Shown in pieces: positions 26,747-35,161 of a stretch of DNA of 64,000 bases. Under the pieces are notes generated by a model. The model searched no databases, was not told where the DNA came from, and saw nothing but the letters and a program-made list of their open reading frames with translations. Numbering within the stretch: the first letter of the stretch is position 1; each line of letters starts with the position of its first letter. Position numbers and translations under genes: made by a program. Source of the stretch: Pararhodonellum marinum (GTDB taxonomy: Bacteria > Bacteroidota > Bacteroidia > Cytophagales > Cyclobacteriaceae); the NCBI RefSeq assembly GCF_015354735.1, contig NZ_JACEFJ010000002.1:62001-126000 (forward strand). Direction: 5' to 3'.

Positions 26747-27688
26747 TTATACAGGAAGTTTGATGGTATATTGATTATTCCCTTTCACTGTTAGCCTAGA
26801 GGATCTCAGCCAAGGATTGTACAGTTTCAGTTCTTTGTAATTGCTGTTGTGCGTGATGGCCCAATCCGAAAGATTACTGATGCTTTGATCTACGACCAAT
26901 TCCCGCATTAAGGGTGCTTTGTAGAAATCATTTTCATTCAAATGGAAGCCATATCGCGCGGGGTTTTCAAAAATTTCCTTGATGGCCACCACCCTAAAAA
27001 CATACCGACTCGTTTCATCATACAAAAGAAGGTCATAGTAAGTGTTGAGGTTTTGTTCATTCATTCTCCTGGCTAATCCCGCCACCCCCATGTTGTAGCC
27101 AGCGGCCACATTGGTCCAATTGCCATATTTTGCATGTGCCCATTTCAGAAACTTACAGGCAGCTTCGGTGGATTTTTCAAGGTGGTACCTTTCATCCACA
27201 TCGGGACTGATTTCCAGTTTGTAATCCTTGGCAGTTCCTTCCATCAATTGCCAAAATCCCCTGGCTCCTGCAGGTGAGCTCACATTCATCAATCCTGATT
27301 CAGCTATGGCGACATATTTGAAATCATCAGGTATTCCATGTTTTGCCAATATGGATTCTATGGTAGGAAGGTATTTCCCAGCCCTTTTCATCAACAAAAT
27401 CATATTGGACTGCCAGTAAGCGTTCACATAGATTTCCCGTTCAAATCGTTCGAAAACATCGGGTATATCTAAAGGCACCTTTTCACCTGCAAAATCAATC
27501 TTGTTGGGGACTTCAAAAAGACCTGTAGGATTATTCATCCAATTGGCAGCCTGAATAACACCGGGTTCATCTTCCACCACTGTTCCAATCACTTGTTGAT
27601 GTGTAGCAGCGCGGAAAGTAAGAAAGAGATTCCATGCAATCAGGCCACAAACCAAAAAATATAACAAAGGTATTTTATATCTAAGCAT
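26747..27688 (-). CDS. Lytic transglycosylase with SLT domain (MltD-like)
   Basis: 313 aa. A membrane/signal segment at about residues 7-24 is followed by a goose-lysozyme-like SLT domain: catalytic glutamate in AIAESGLMN, then GARGFWQLM, and AAGYNMG near residue 200. The C-terminus (LYNPWLRSSRLTVKGNNQYTIKLP) resembles the end of Bacteroidota MltD proteins without separate LysM repeats. It would cleave glycan strands in the periplasm. Four bases separate it from the LOG gene upstream, indicating an operon. Confidence 0.92.
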   Translation of the reverse strand: MLRYKIPLLYFLVCGLIAWNLFLTFRAATHQQVIGTVVEDEPGVIQAANWMNNPTGLFEVPNKIDFAGEKVPLDIPDVFERFEREIYVNAYWQSNMILLMKRAGKYLPTIESILAKHGIPDDFKYVAIAESGLMNVSSPAGARGFWQLMEGTAKDYKLEISPDVDERYHLEKSTEAACKFLKWAHAKYGNWTNVAAGYNMGVAGLARRMNEQNLNTYYDLLLYDETSRYVFRVVAIKEIFENPARYGFHLNENDFYKAPLMRELVVDQSISNLSDWAITHNSNYKELKLYNPWLRSSRLTVKGNNQYTIKLPV

Positions 27689-27691
27689 GGA

Positions 27692-28426
27692 TCAGAAATT
27701 CGGAGAAAGTAGGTATTTACTGTAAAATTCATCTATGACCTTGACAGCTTCAGTGGCATCATCCACCACGGAAAACAAGTTAAGATCTTCTACATTGATG
27801 TTATGGTGCTTATCCAGCATGACTGCCTTTATCCATTCGATCAACCCACTCCAATATTCTTTCCCAACCATAACAATTGGAAATCTCCCGATTTTTTTGG
27901 TTTGAATTAAAGTTAAGGCCTCAAAGAGTTCGTCCATGGTGCCAAAGCCACCAGGAAGTACGATATAACCTTGGGAATATTTCATAAACATCACTTTGCG
28001 GACAAAGAAATAATCGAAAGAGATCAATTTGTCCTGATCTATGTATAGATTATTGAACTGTTCAAAAGGCAGTTGAATGTTAAGGCCAACTGATTTTCCG
28101 TTTTCGGAATGGGCACCTTTATTGCCAGCTTCCATGATTCCGGGACCACCACCTGTAATTACCCCATAGCCATGCCTGACCAATTTGGCAGCTATTTCTT
28201 CAGCAACTTTGTAATAACGGTGGTTTTGAGGGGTTCTTGCAGAACCAAAAATGGATACACAAGGTCCGATTTTTGCTAATTTTTCGAATCCCTCCACGAA
28301 CTCTGACATCACCTTAAAAATCACCCAAGAATCTGCACTTTTGATTTCACTCCAATCCCTTTCTTTGAATGCCTTTCTGATTTTCTCCTCTTCGGTCTTT
28401 GCTACATGTTCTAGGTCTTCACTCAT
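27692..28426 (-). CDS. LOG family protein (TIGR00730 type, nucleotide-monophosphate hydrolase-like)
   Basis: 244 aa Rossmann-like protein. Motifs are SIFGSARTP, GGGPGIMEAGNKGA and PGGFGTMDELFE; the last is the PGGxGTxxE signature of cytokinin-riboside/AMP phosphoribohydrolases. Biochemically characterised relatives release the base from nucleoside monophosphates. The usual N-terminus is extended by about 50 charged residues. Operon with the lytic transglycosylase downstream. Substrate in this organism unknown. Confidence 0.9.
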   Translation of the reverse strand: MSEDLEHVAKTEEEKIRKAFKERDWSEIKSADSWVIFKVMSEFVEGFEKLAKIGPCVSIFGSARTPQNHRYYKVAEEIAAKLVRHGYGVITGGGPGIMEAGNKGAHSENGKSVGLNIQLPFEQFNNLYIDQDKLISFDYFFVRKVMFMKYSQGYIVLPGGFGTMDELFEALTLIQTKKIGRFPIVMVGKEYWSGLIEWIKAVMLDKHHNINVEDLNLFSVVDDATEAVKVIDEFYSKYLLSPNF

Positions 28427-28574
28427 CGCTTCATAATTTTAATAAAAGTTATCAAAAAACGTTTAAAAACGGCTTTTAGATTACGAAATTAATGCCTGAA
28501 AGTTAAGGCTTTCCCGCAATATTGAAAATTTATGTCTGTTAAACCTATAAAAAGCTTTTGGCTTTAAATACCTG

Positions 28575-28605
28575 TTGTTTAATAGCAAAACAACATTTAC
28601 CTTCG
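28575..28605 (+). promoter_or_regulatory. Putative Bacteroidota-type promoter
   Basis: TTG at 28575-28577 and TACCTTCG at 28598-28605, 20 nt apart, close to the TTG-N(17-23)-TAnnTTTG consensus with one mismatch in the second box. It lies 20 nt before the start of the cysteine-cluster protein. Confidence 0.45.
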
Positions 28606-28624
28606 CAGACTTTTAATTTTGTAT

Positions 28625-29218
28625 ATGGATTTATTGGAAAAGTCACTGGCTGTCAGGGAGGTTTTTGAAGCCTTAGAACTGGAAACCAGAGCATATTTAA
28701 GTCAAAGTCAGCTCACCTGTTTTGCCGGGTGTGGGCTTTGTTGTACCAATCCCAAAGTTTCGGCTACCATTCTGGAATTCCTTCCTTTGGCTTTCGATCT
28801 ATATCAAAAAGGCAGGGCAGAGGAATTTTTTGATGTCTTGGAAAACACCAGTTCTGATCAATATTGTATCATTCTCAAAAGACTAACTGAAGAGGTGGAT
28901 TCAGGTATGTGTTCTGATTATAGAAACAGGGGCATGATTTGTAGACTTTTTGGAAGTGCGGCACGTCGTAATAGAGAGGGGAAAAAAGAATTGATCACCT
29001 GCAAAAAATTAAAGGAAGGGAAAAAAGCCCTTTTTGAAACGGCGAATACTGAAATAAATCAATCCATGCAGATACCGTTGGCAAGCGATTATTATGGACA
29101 ACTGTACAACATTGATTTTTACCTAACCAAAGAAGAATACCCAATCAATAAAGCCATTCAAAAGGCTTTAGAAGCAGTCCTTCAATATTATTACTACCAT
29201 GGCAATCAGGCTGTATAA
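28625..29218 (+). CDS. YkgJ-family cysteine cluster protein
   Basis: 197 aa from the ATG at 28625 (an in-frame TTG two codons earlier is not needed). CAGCGLCC-like spacing is visible as FAGCGLCCTNPKVS near residue 35, and later cysteines occur in YCIILK, MCSDYR and MICRLFG. These could form a zinc or iron-sulfur site, as proposed for the UPF0153/YkgJ family. Biochemical role unknown. It heads a set of four same-strand genes ending in the GGGP synthase. Confidence 0.82.
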   Translation: MDLLEKSLAVREVFEALELETRAYLSQSQLTCFAGCGLCCTNPKVSATILEFLPLAFDLYQKGRAEEFFDVLENTSSDQYCIILKRLTEEVDSGMCSDYRNRGMICRLFGSAARRNREGKKELITCKKLKEGKKALFETANTEINQSMQIPLASDYYGQLYNIDFYLTKEEYPINKAIQKALEAVLQYYYYHGNQAV

Positions 29219-29312
29219 TGCAGTTTTTTGTTTTTCAAGCAATGTTTTTGGCGTATATTGTGGTTTGGAAGCAAAGATTACGCTTTTATTTACCTCATAA
29301 ATTATTTTATAT

Positions 29313-29654
29313 ATGCTCAATGTTTCTGAAATCATCGATACAGTCAAACAACTGACCGAAGTCAGGATAAAATTACTAAAAGAGGACCTTCAAGGTGAAG
29401 CTACAGGAATCATTTCCCGTATTGTAATCCTGGTTTTGATGGGTGTCACCATGATGATGATTCTGTTATTTGCCAGCATTAGCCTTGCATTTTACCTTAG
29501 CCTCAAGACAAATTCCAGTTATATGGGTTTTCTTTTGGTTGCCCTTATCTATGTGATCCTATTCGTAATATTCTACATCATCCGGGACTCCCAGCAACTT
29601 CAGAACCCGATCTCAAATTTTTTTAAAAGGTTTTTATTTTTATTTAAAAAGTAA
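29313..29654 (+). CDS. Phage-holin-family membrane protein (DUF1469-like)
   Basis: 113 aa. A charged amphipathic N-terminus (residues 1-30) is followed by two long hydrophobic helices, about 31-60 and 68-92, and a basic tail. This is the layout of the Phage_holin_3_6/DUF1469 family, which in chromosomes is usually a housekeeping membrane protein, not a lysis gene; no endolysin or phage genes are nearby. Six nt separate it from the next gene. Confidence 0.75.
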   Translation: MLNVSEIIDTVKQLTEVRIKLLKEDLQGEATGIISRIVILVLMGVTMMMILLFASISLAFYLSLKTNSSYMGFLLVALIYVILFVIFYIIRDSQQLQNPISNFFKRFLFLFKK

Positions 29655-29660
29655 ATCAAA

Positions 29661-30029
29661 ATGAGTGAAATCGATTTGAAAAAGCAGGCGGAGGAATTGG
29701 AACAAACTCTAAAAAAGCAGCTTGAGTTGTTAAAAAAAGATTCCGAAAATTGGTTAAAATTTGGCGGGATTATTTTGGCAGGCGGCTTGTTGTCCGCAGG
29801 CTTGGTAAGGAGTCTTGGTCGGAAAAAACGGAAGAAAAAGTCAGAATCCATACCCTATGAACTGGGGCAACAAAACTTTGTGGCAGGACCAGCACCAAAA
29901 AAGAAGAAGAAAAAGTCATTTTTGGCCCGTCTGCTCAAACGGGTGTTTATGGTAGGCATAGCTTTAGCTAAAGTTAAGATCATGGACGAATTGGGTAACT
30001 TGCAAAAAGATCCCCGTGGCAAACAATAG
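29661..30029 (+). CDS. Small basic membrane-associated protein, YtxH-like layout
   Basis: 122 aa, not assigned to a family. Residues 1-28 are a charged likely coiled coil, 30-50 a hydrophobic glycine-rich segment, and the rest contains two lysine-rich blocks (KKRKKK near 57 and KKKKKK near 83) around a proline-rich stretch. Paired with the holin-like gene; the pair is typical of Bacteroidota membrane-stress proteins. Its last 14 bases overlap the start of the GGGP synthase gene. Confidence 0.65.
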   Translation: MSEIDLKKQAEELEQTLKKQLELLKKDSENWLKFGGIILAGGLLSAGLVRSLGRKKRKKKSESIPYELGQQNFVAGPAPKKKKKKSFLARLLKRVFMVGIALAKVKIMDELGNLQKDPRGKQ

Positions 30030-30789
30030 GATAGGTGAAAAGCTACAGCACCTGCATCGCAGTGGGCAGAAAGGGCTTGCTTGGCTGATAGATCCAGAAA
30101 AGTATCCAAAACCGTCCCAACTCAAAACCACCTATAATCTGGATCTTTGTTCTAAAGTGGACCTTATCCTGATTGGTGGGAGTTTGATGGTCAAGTCAAA
30201 CATGGATTCAACGCTCCAAATGCTAAGGAACTATTCGGAGGAGGTACCTTTGGTCATTTTTCCGGGCAATGTCATTCAGGTTTCTCCCTATGCGGATGGG
30301 ATCTTGTTTTTATCTCTAATTTCGGGCCGAAACCCGGAATTTTTGATTGGCCAACAAGTAACTGCAGCACCTTTGATCGCTCACTGTAGGCTTGAAGCCC
30401 TAGCCACGGCTTACCTTCTTATTGGAGGTGGTGAAATCAGCAGTGTACATTATATGAGTCAGAGTCTTCCCATTCCCATGAATAAGCCCAACATAGCCAT
30501 GGCCACTGCCCTCGCAGGAAAATATTTGGGAATGAATTATTTCTTTCTTGATGCAGGAAGTGGTTCTAAAACCCCAGTACCTTCAGCAATCATTCGAACA
30601 GTCAAAAAACACACTCAATCACCTATCCTAGTCGGTGGGGGAATAGATAGCTTGGAAAAAGCCAAAGCAGCTTGGGAAGCCGGAGCGGACCTTGTGGTGA
30701 TGGGCAATGGGGTAGAAAAAAACCCCGGCTTGCTGACCGAGGTTTTGGATTATCTTCAAGTATTTAATGTATCACTGAACATTAATTAA
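30016..30789 (+). CDS. Geranylgeranylglyceryl-phosphate synthase (PcrB-like, bacterial group)
   Basis: 257 aa TIM-barrel prenyltransferase, GTG start. It joins glycerol-1-phosphate to an isoprenyl diphosphate, forming an archaeal-type ether bond; Bacteroidota homologues of this group have been shown to have GGGP synthase activity. Motifs: WLIDPEKYP (substrate aspartate), IGGSLM, IFPGN, LDAGSGS and the phosphate-binding VGGGI / GNGVE. It overlaps the preceding gene by 14 nt and converges with the AraC gene, overlapping its end by 18 bp. Confidence 0.9.
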   Translation: MANNRIGEKLQHLHRSGQKGLAWLIDPEKYPKPSQLKTTYNLDLCSKVDLILIGGSLMVKSNMDSTLQMLRNYSEEVPLVIFPGNVIQVSPYADGILFLSLISGRNPEFLIGQQVTAAPLIAHCRLEALATAYLLIGGGEISSVHYMSQSLPIPMNKPNIAMATALAGKYLGMNYFFLDAGSGSKTPVPSAIIRTVKKHTQSPILVGGGIDSLEKAKAAWEAGADLVVMGNGVEKNPGLLTEVLDYLQVFNVSLNIN

Positions 30790-31701
30790 GGATTCTCTTC
30801 TTCTCATTTTTCCGGCAGGGAGCCCATACATCATTTTGAATCTTCTGCAGAAGTAGGCGGTGTCTTTGTACCCTACCTCTTTGCCAATATCACGAATACT
30901 TTTCTTGGTCGTTCTCAACAATTCAACAGCTGCTTCCATTCTTTGGTATTCTATGTAATCCTGTGGATTGATTCCTGTAAGCATTTTGAAATATTGTCCC
31001 ACATAATCTTCGGATACATTGGCTACCTTGGCGAGAACTTTGTTGGAAAGATCCCCTCCGATGTTCTTCTTGATGTAGTTGAACATATCAATAAGCCGTG
31101 GATCTTTGAAGTAAGTGCTATTGGTGGATAATTCTTCCACAAACAATCTGTTTTTCAATATGTGCCTTACAATTTCCACCACAAGCAATTCAGAATAGAT
31201 TTTAATTACCCGTTCTTTCCCAGGGGTGTTTTGCTCGGATTCTTTGACGATGTCTTCCATGATAGAAGCAAGCCGATCATTGAACCTAACAATAAATGGT
31301 GGTATTCCGAGGGAGTTGAAAAAATTCACTACATCAAATACCTTGGCCTCAAATACCAAAACGGTAATGCAATCATTCTCCTCGTTCTTGATATCCTTAA
31401 AACTGATGGTCTGAAGGTATTTTTTCTTGTTCTCAGCAAATTCTTCATTGCTGACTTCACTCTTCTTACTCGAAGAGCCTAAGGAAAGCTTTGTTTTTCT
31501 TGAAGCGGGAATAAATAGAATTTCACCTTCATTCACCAATTCCTGTTCCTGTCCAAATTTAATCGATCCCTGATGTAGCAGTATTGCGGTATTTTCAGTA
31601 TCATTGAAATCGGTAATGGTTACATTTCGCTCTACTCGGTAATTGTGACCTCGTAGGTAGCGCACCCCTACAGATTCTATGACTTTATTGTAATATTCCA
31701 T
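30772..31701 (-). CDS. AraC-family transcriptional regulator
   Basis: 309 aa. The N-terminal half looks like a cupin-type sensor (HQGSIKFGQEQ, EGEILFIPAS) without a clear ligand signature; a lysine/serine-rich loop sits near residue 75. The C-terminal 100 residues hold two helix-turn-helix units, the second with YKDTAYFCRRFKMMYG, the AraC hallmark. Its end overlaps the GGGP synthase end by 18 bp. An AT-rich spacer of about 140 bp separates it from the acyl-CoA dehydrogenase gene on the same strand. Targets unknown. Confidence 0.92.
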   Translation of the reverse strand: MEYYNKVIESVGVRYLRGHNYRVERNVTITDFNDTENTAILLHQGSIKFGQEQELVNEGEILFIPASRKTKLSLGSSSKKSEVSNEEFAENKKKYLQTISFKDIKNEENDCITVLVFEAKVFDVVNFFNSLGIPPFIVRFNDRLASIMEDIVKESEQNTPGKERVIKIYSELLVVEIVRHILKNRLFVEELSTNSTYFKDPRLIDMFNYIKKNIGGDLSNKVLAKVANVSEDYVGQYFKMLTGINPQDYIEYQRMEAAVELLRTTKKSIRDIGKEVGYKDTAYFCRRFKMMYGLPAGKMRRRESLINVQ

Positions 31702-31841
31702 GAGTAAAGTCTGTTAGGTTATTTTGGTGAAATTATGGATTTTTTTTATTTTACAGTAATTATAATAAATAAAAATTTAAAAAAAATAAAAAATAGGCAT
31801 ATTTAATATTATTTATAGCCTCATCACCAAGTAAAATATTT

Positions 31842-32981
31842 TTATCCTATTAGGGCTCTCGATATAACTATTTTTTGAATCTCACTTGTACCCTCATAAA
31901 TCTGCGTGATTTTTGCGTCTCTCATGAGTCGTTCCACATGGTATTCTTTCACATAACCATAGCCTCCATGAACCTGAATCGCCTCTACGGTGACTTTCAT
32001 AGCTACCTCTGAGGCATACAATTTGGCCATCGCACTCGCATAGGCATAATCTTTTCCCTGATCCTTGAGCCAAGCTGCTTTCAGTACCAAGTTTCTCGCT
32101 GCCTCGATCTCAGTGGCCATGTCAGCCAATTTAAACTGAATGGCCTGGTGCTTACTGATGGTTTTACCAAATGCCTTTCTTTCCTTAGAATAAGCAAGAG
32201 CCAATTCATAAGCTCCGGAAGCAATCCCGAGTGCTTGTGCGGCGATGCCGATTCTACCTCCATTGAGGGTAGCCATGGCAAAATTAAAACCAAACCCCTC
32301 TTCTCCAATCCTATTTTCAACCGGAACTTTTACATCGGTAAACATCAAAGAATGGGTATCTGAGCCTCTGATTCCTAATTTGTCTTCTTTTTTTCCAATG
32401 ACAAATCCCTCCTGCCCTTTTTCTACAATAAAGGCTGAAATCCCTTTATATCCTTTGGAAAGGTCCGTTTGGGCTATCACTAAGTAAACCTGCGCTGTAC
32501 TGCCATTGGTTATCCAGTTTTTGGTTCCATTCAGAACATAATGGTCTCCATTTAATTCGGCTGAGGTCCTTTGGGAGGTGGCATCAGAACCAGCTTCAGG
32601 TTCGGACAAACAAAATGCACCGATCCATTCCCCCGTTGCCAATTTTGTCAGGTATTTTTCTTTCTGAGCCTCTGTTCCAAACTTTTCAAGTCCCCAGCAG
32701 ACCAAGCTGTTGTTGACCGACATGCATACGGAGGCAGAGGCATCTACCTTGGAAATTTCCTCCATGGCCAACACATAGGAAACCGAATCCATGCCCCCAC
32801 CATTGTATTTGGGATCTACCATCATGCCCATAAAGCCCAGCTCTCCCATTTTTTTTATTTGTTCATGGGGAAATCGTGCCTCAGTATCTCTTTCTATTAC
32901 CCCGGGCAATAATTCGGTCTGTGTAAATTCCCTTGCTGCATCTCTGACAGCCAACTGTTCTTCTGTGTACTCGAAATTCAT
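31842..32981 (-). CDS. Acyl-CoA dehydrogenase (short/medium-chain type)
   Basis: 379 aa, the standard length. FAD enzyme oxidising acyl-CoA to trans-2-enoyl-CoA and passing electrons to ETF. Signatures are FCLSEPEAGSDATS and the C-terminal QIYEGTSEIQ with the catalytic base glutamate near residue 364, as in butyryl-CoA dehydrogenases. Single gene; ETF subunits are not in the window. Substrate length is inferred only. Confidence 0.96.
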   Translation of the reverse strand: MNFEYTEEQLAVRDAAREFTQTELLPGVIERDTEARFPHEQIKKMGELGFMGMMVDPKYNGGGMDSVSYVLAMEEISKVDASASVCMSVNNSLVCWGLEKFGTEAQKEKYLTKLATGEWIGAFCLSEPEAGSDATSQRTSAELNGDHYVLNGTKNWITNGSTAQVYLVIAQTDLSKGYKGISAFIVEKGQEGFVIGKKEDKLGIRGSDTHSLMFTDVKVPVENRIGEEGFGFNFAMATLNGGRIGIAAQALGIASGAYELALAYSKERKAFGKTISKHQAIQFKLADMATEIEAARNLVLKAAWLKDQGKDYAYASAMAKLYASEVAMKVTVEAIQVHGGYGYVKEYHVERLMRDAKITQIYEGTSEIQKIVISRALIG

Positions 32982-33026
32982 TTTAATTTGGGTTTAATTC
33001 GGATCGGAAGTTACTCCAAAAAAACA

Positions 33027-33053
33027 AAAGGGGCAATTGATTGCCCCTTTAAA
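33027..33053 (-). terminator. Rho-independent terminator of the panC operon
   Basis: Perfect arms AAAGGGGCAA and TTGCCCCTTT with a 4-nt loop, followed on the minus strand by TTTTGTTTTTTT. It lies 15 nt beyond the YugP-like gene, the last of the panC-panD operon. Confidence 0.88.
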
Positions 33054-33067
33054 GTAAACTGATAAAC

Positions 33068-33754
33068 TCAATTTCGGTTTCCGAAAAAGATATAAATATA
33101 ATACGCCAGTGTGGCTAATGCTGCTAGTGCAGCAACCACATACGTCATAGCAGCCCATTTCAAGGCGTCTTTAGACATTTCATATTCCTGAGGCGTTACT
33201 ATGTTCCTTTCTTGGACCCATGCCAAGGCTCGCTTGCTGGCATCGAATTCAACTGGAAGGGTTACCAAAGTAAATAGTGTCATGATTCCGTAGGCACCTA
33301 CAATCACAGCACCGATCCATTCAATTGGTAATCCCATGGCAAAGCCGCCAAACAAGGAGGCAATCAATACCACATTCAATATTTTTCCACTGGCATTTTG
33401 AATAGGAACCATTGCGGATCTCATTTTAAGCCAAGTATAGGATTGTGCGTGCTGCACAGCGTGACCGCATTCGTGAGCAGCAACTGCTGCTGCTGCCGCA
33501 TTCCGACCATTGTATACGTCTGGGCTTAGGTTTACCGTTCTGTCCATGGGATTGTAATGATCGGTCAGCTTACCTTGCACACTCAATACCTTCACATCGG
33601 GAATGTTATTGTCCGCAAGCATCAGTTCAGCAATCTCCTTTCCTGAAAGATTTGCCCTTAGGGAAATCTGGGAATACTTATTGAATTTGGATTTCAGCCT
33701 ACTGCTGACCACATAACCCAATATGGCGAATACGATAACTATTAATATAATCAT
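33068..33754 (-). CDS. Zinc metallopeptidase, YugP family, membrane
   Basis: 228 aa. N-terminal membrane segment (1-16), a zinc site AAHECGHAVQHA (HExxH) near residue 92, then three hydrophobic segments after residue 115. DNNIPDVKVLSVQGKLTDHYNP before the zinc site is conserved in this family. Membrane protease of unknown substrate. It follows the flippase-like gene after 33 nt on the same strand, with a terminator beyond it. Confidence 0.9.
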   Translation of the reverse strand: MIILIVIVFAILGYVVSSRLKSKFNKYSQISLRANLSGKEIAELMLADNNIPDVKVLSVQGKLTDHYNPMDRTVNLSPDVYNGRNAAAAAVAAHECGHAVQHAQSYTWLKMRSAMVPIQNASGKILNVVLIASLFGGFAMGLPIEWIGAVIVGAYGIMTLFTLVTLPVEFDASKRALAWVQERNIVTPQEYEMSKDALKWAAMTYVVAALAALATLAYYIYIFFGNRN

Positions 33755-33787
33755 AAGTATTTTGTTTAAATGCTTTCTTCTACGAAT

Positions 33788-34789
33788 TTAAGTATTATTC
33801 AGTTGTTTTGTTGATGAAATTTTTGAAAAGATCACCAAACTAACCCCGCCCATGATCAGTACTGTCAATACCTGTGATCCGTGGACAATCGCTGCAAAGA
33901 TTTTGCTTTGATCCTCTGCTATTCCGTAGCCTATCAAAATAAAGGCCACAAGCGCATGGAAGGTTCCTATACCCCCCTGAACTGGGGCTACCATGCCAAT
34001 ACTGCCCATTACCATCACCATCAGGACAGAAGATGGCGACAAATTGGCAGTACTGGGAATTGCCAAGGCTACCGCATACATCATGAGAAAATAGATGATC
34101 CAAATCACCACTGAGCTAATCCAAAACCCCGATTGATTTTTAAGTTGCCTTACACTTTTCAATCCGGTCACAAAATCACGAATGAAGTGTCTTATTTTTT
34201 TAATAAAGCCGTGGTCACGGTACTTGTGAAAAAGCCAATAAACTAGGATTCCGACCATAATGACTGTTCCAATGGCCAAAGGAATCCACTGCAGTACCAA
34301 CTGCCATAAAGCAGCAGGGGAAATCAAAGTTGAGATCAGATTTAAAAAAACCTCCCTTTCAAGCAAAAAACCAAGAAAAATGACCCCAACCATAAAAAGC
34401 AGGTCTATGGATCTTTCAAGAATGACAGTGCCAATAGAGTTGCCCATCGGAATATCATCAGTTTTTTTCAAAACCCCGCAACGGGCGATCTCTCCGGCTC
34501 TAGGGACCAATAAGTTGGCCAAATAACCCAGCATGGTGGCCAAAAAAGTCCTTTGGGTCGTGACCCTATGGGAATCCTCTGCTTCCAGCAAAAGCTTCCA
34601 GCGCCATGCCCTCAACCAGTAGCCATAGATGGATACGACCACCGAAAATAGGATCCAAAAAAAATTAGCTTGCTGAATTGCCTCCAGCAAGCTCTGCATT
34701 TTAATGTCTTTATAAAGGAACCAAAAGATCCAGACGGCTACTAAAAGAGAAAGGGCCACTTGAATCCATTGTTTGATGGAAAGTCTCAA
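33788..34789 (-). CDS. Lysylphosphatidylglycerol synthase TM-domain-like (flippase-like) membrane protein
   Basis: 333 aa, about eight membrane segments, corresponding to the transmembrane half of MprF (UPF0104) without the aminoacyl-transfer domain. Family segments include LRAWRWKLLL, NLLVPRAGEIARC and VQGGIGTFHALVAFIL. In MprF this half flips the charged lipid; stand-alone versions are uncharacterised. Three nt separate it from panD, so it is in the pantothenate operon, a common Bacteroidota arrangement with no obvious metabolic reason. Confidence 0.87.
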   Translation of the reverse strand: MRLSIKQWIQVALSLLVAVWIFWFLYKDIKMQSLLEAIQQANFFWILFSVVVSIYGYWLRAWRWKLLLEAEDSHRVTTQRTFLATMLGYLANLLVPRAGEIARCGVLKKTDDIPMGNSIGTVILERSIDLLFMVGVIFLGFLLEREVFLNLISTLISPAALWQLVLQWIPLAIGTVIMVGILVYWLFHKYRDHGFIKKIRHFIRDFVTGLKSVRQLKNQSGFWISSVVIWIIYFLMMYAVALAIPSTANLSPSSVLMVMVMGSIGMVAPVQGGIGTFHALVAFILIGYGIAEDQSKIFAAIVHGSQVLTVLIMGGVSLVIFSKISSTKQLNNT

Positions 34790-34792
34790 ATC

Positions 34793-35140
34793 TTAAAGAA
34801 GTTGGTTATTTTGATCCGGGAAGACAAGTACAGGTTTATAGTTTTTGGCCTCTTCAAACTCCATAGAAGCATAAGAAATGATGATGACCACATCCCCAAC
34901 TTGGGCCTTTCGCGCAGCGGGGCCATTGAGACAAACACTGCCACTGCCCCTTTCGCCTTTGATCACATAGGTTTCCAATCGCTCCCCATTGTTGACATTG
35001 ACTATCTGAACTTTTTCGTTTTCTATGATATTGGCTGCCTCCATTAGGTTGGGATCGATGGTGATGCTTCCTACGTAATGAAGTTCCGCTTGGGTAATTT
35101 TAACCCGGTGTATTTTAGATTTTAGGATTTGGATCTGCAT
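34793..35140 (-). CDS. panD: Aspartate 1-decarboxylase
   Basis: 115 aa proenzyme. Self-cleavage at G24-S25 (HYVGSITID) gives the pyruvoyl group; K9 and H11 lie in the N-terminal strand as usual. It makes beta-alanine from aspartate, which PanC (next gene upstream, 21 nt away) joins to pantoate. Full-length and intact. Confidence 0.97.
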   Translation of the reverse strand: MQIQILKSKIHRVKITQAELHYVGSITIDPNLMEAANIIENEKVQIVNVNNGERLETYVIKGERGSGSVCLNGPAARKAQVGDVVIIISYASMEFEEAKNYKPVLVFPDQNNQLL

Positions 35141-35161
35141 GTTCTGAAATTTGCCGCAAAT

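Noticed and set aside
29313-29654. Prophage indicated by the holin-family protein
   Set aside because: No endolysin, integrase or structural gene nearby; DUF1469-type proteins are usual chromosomal membrane proteins.
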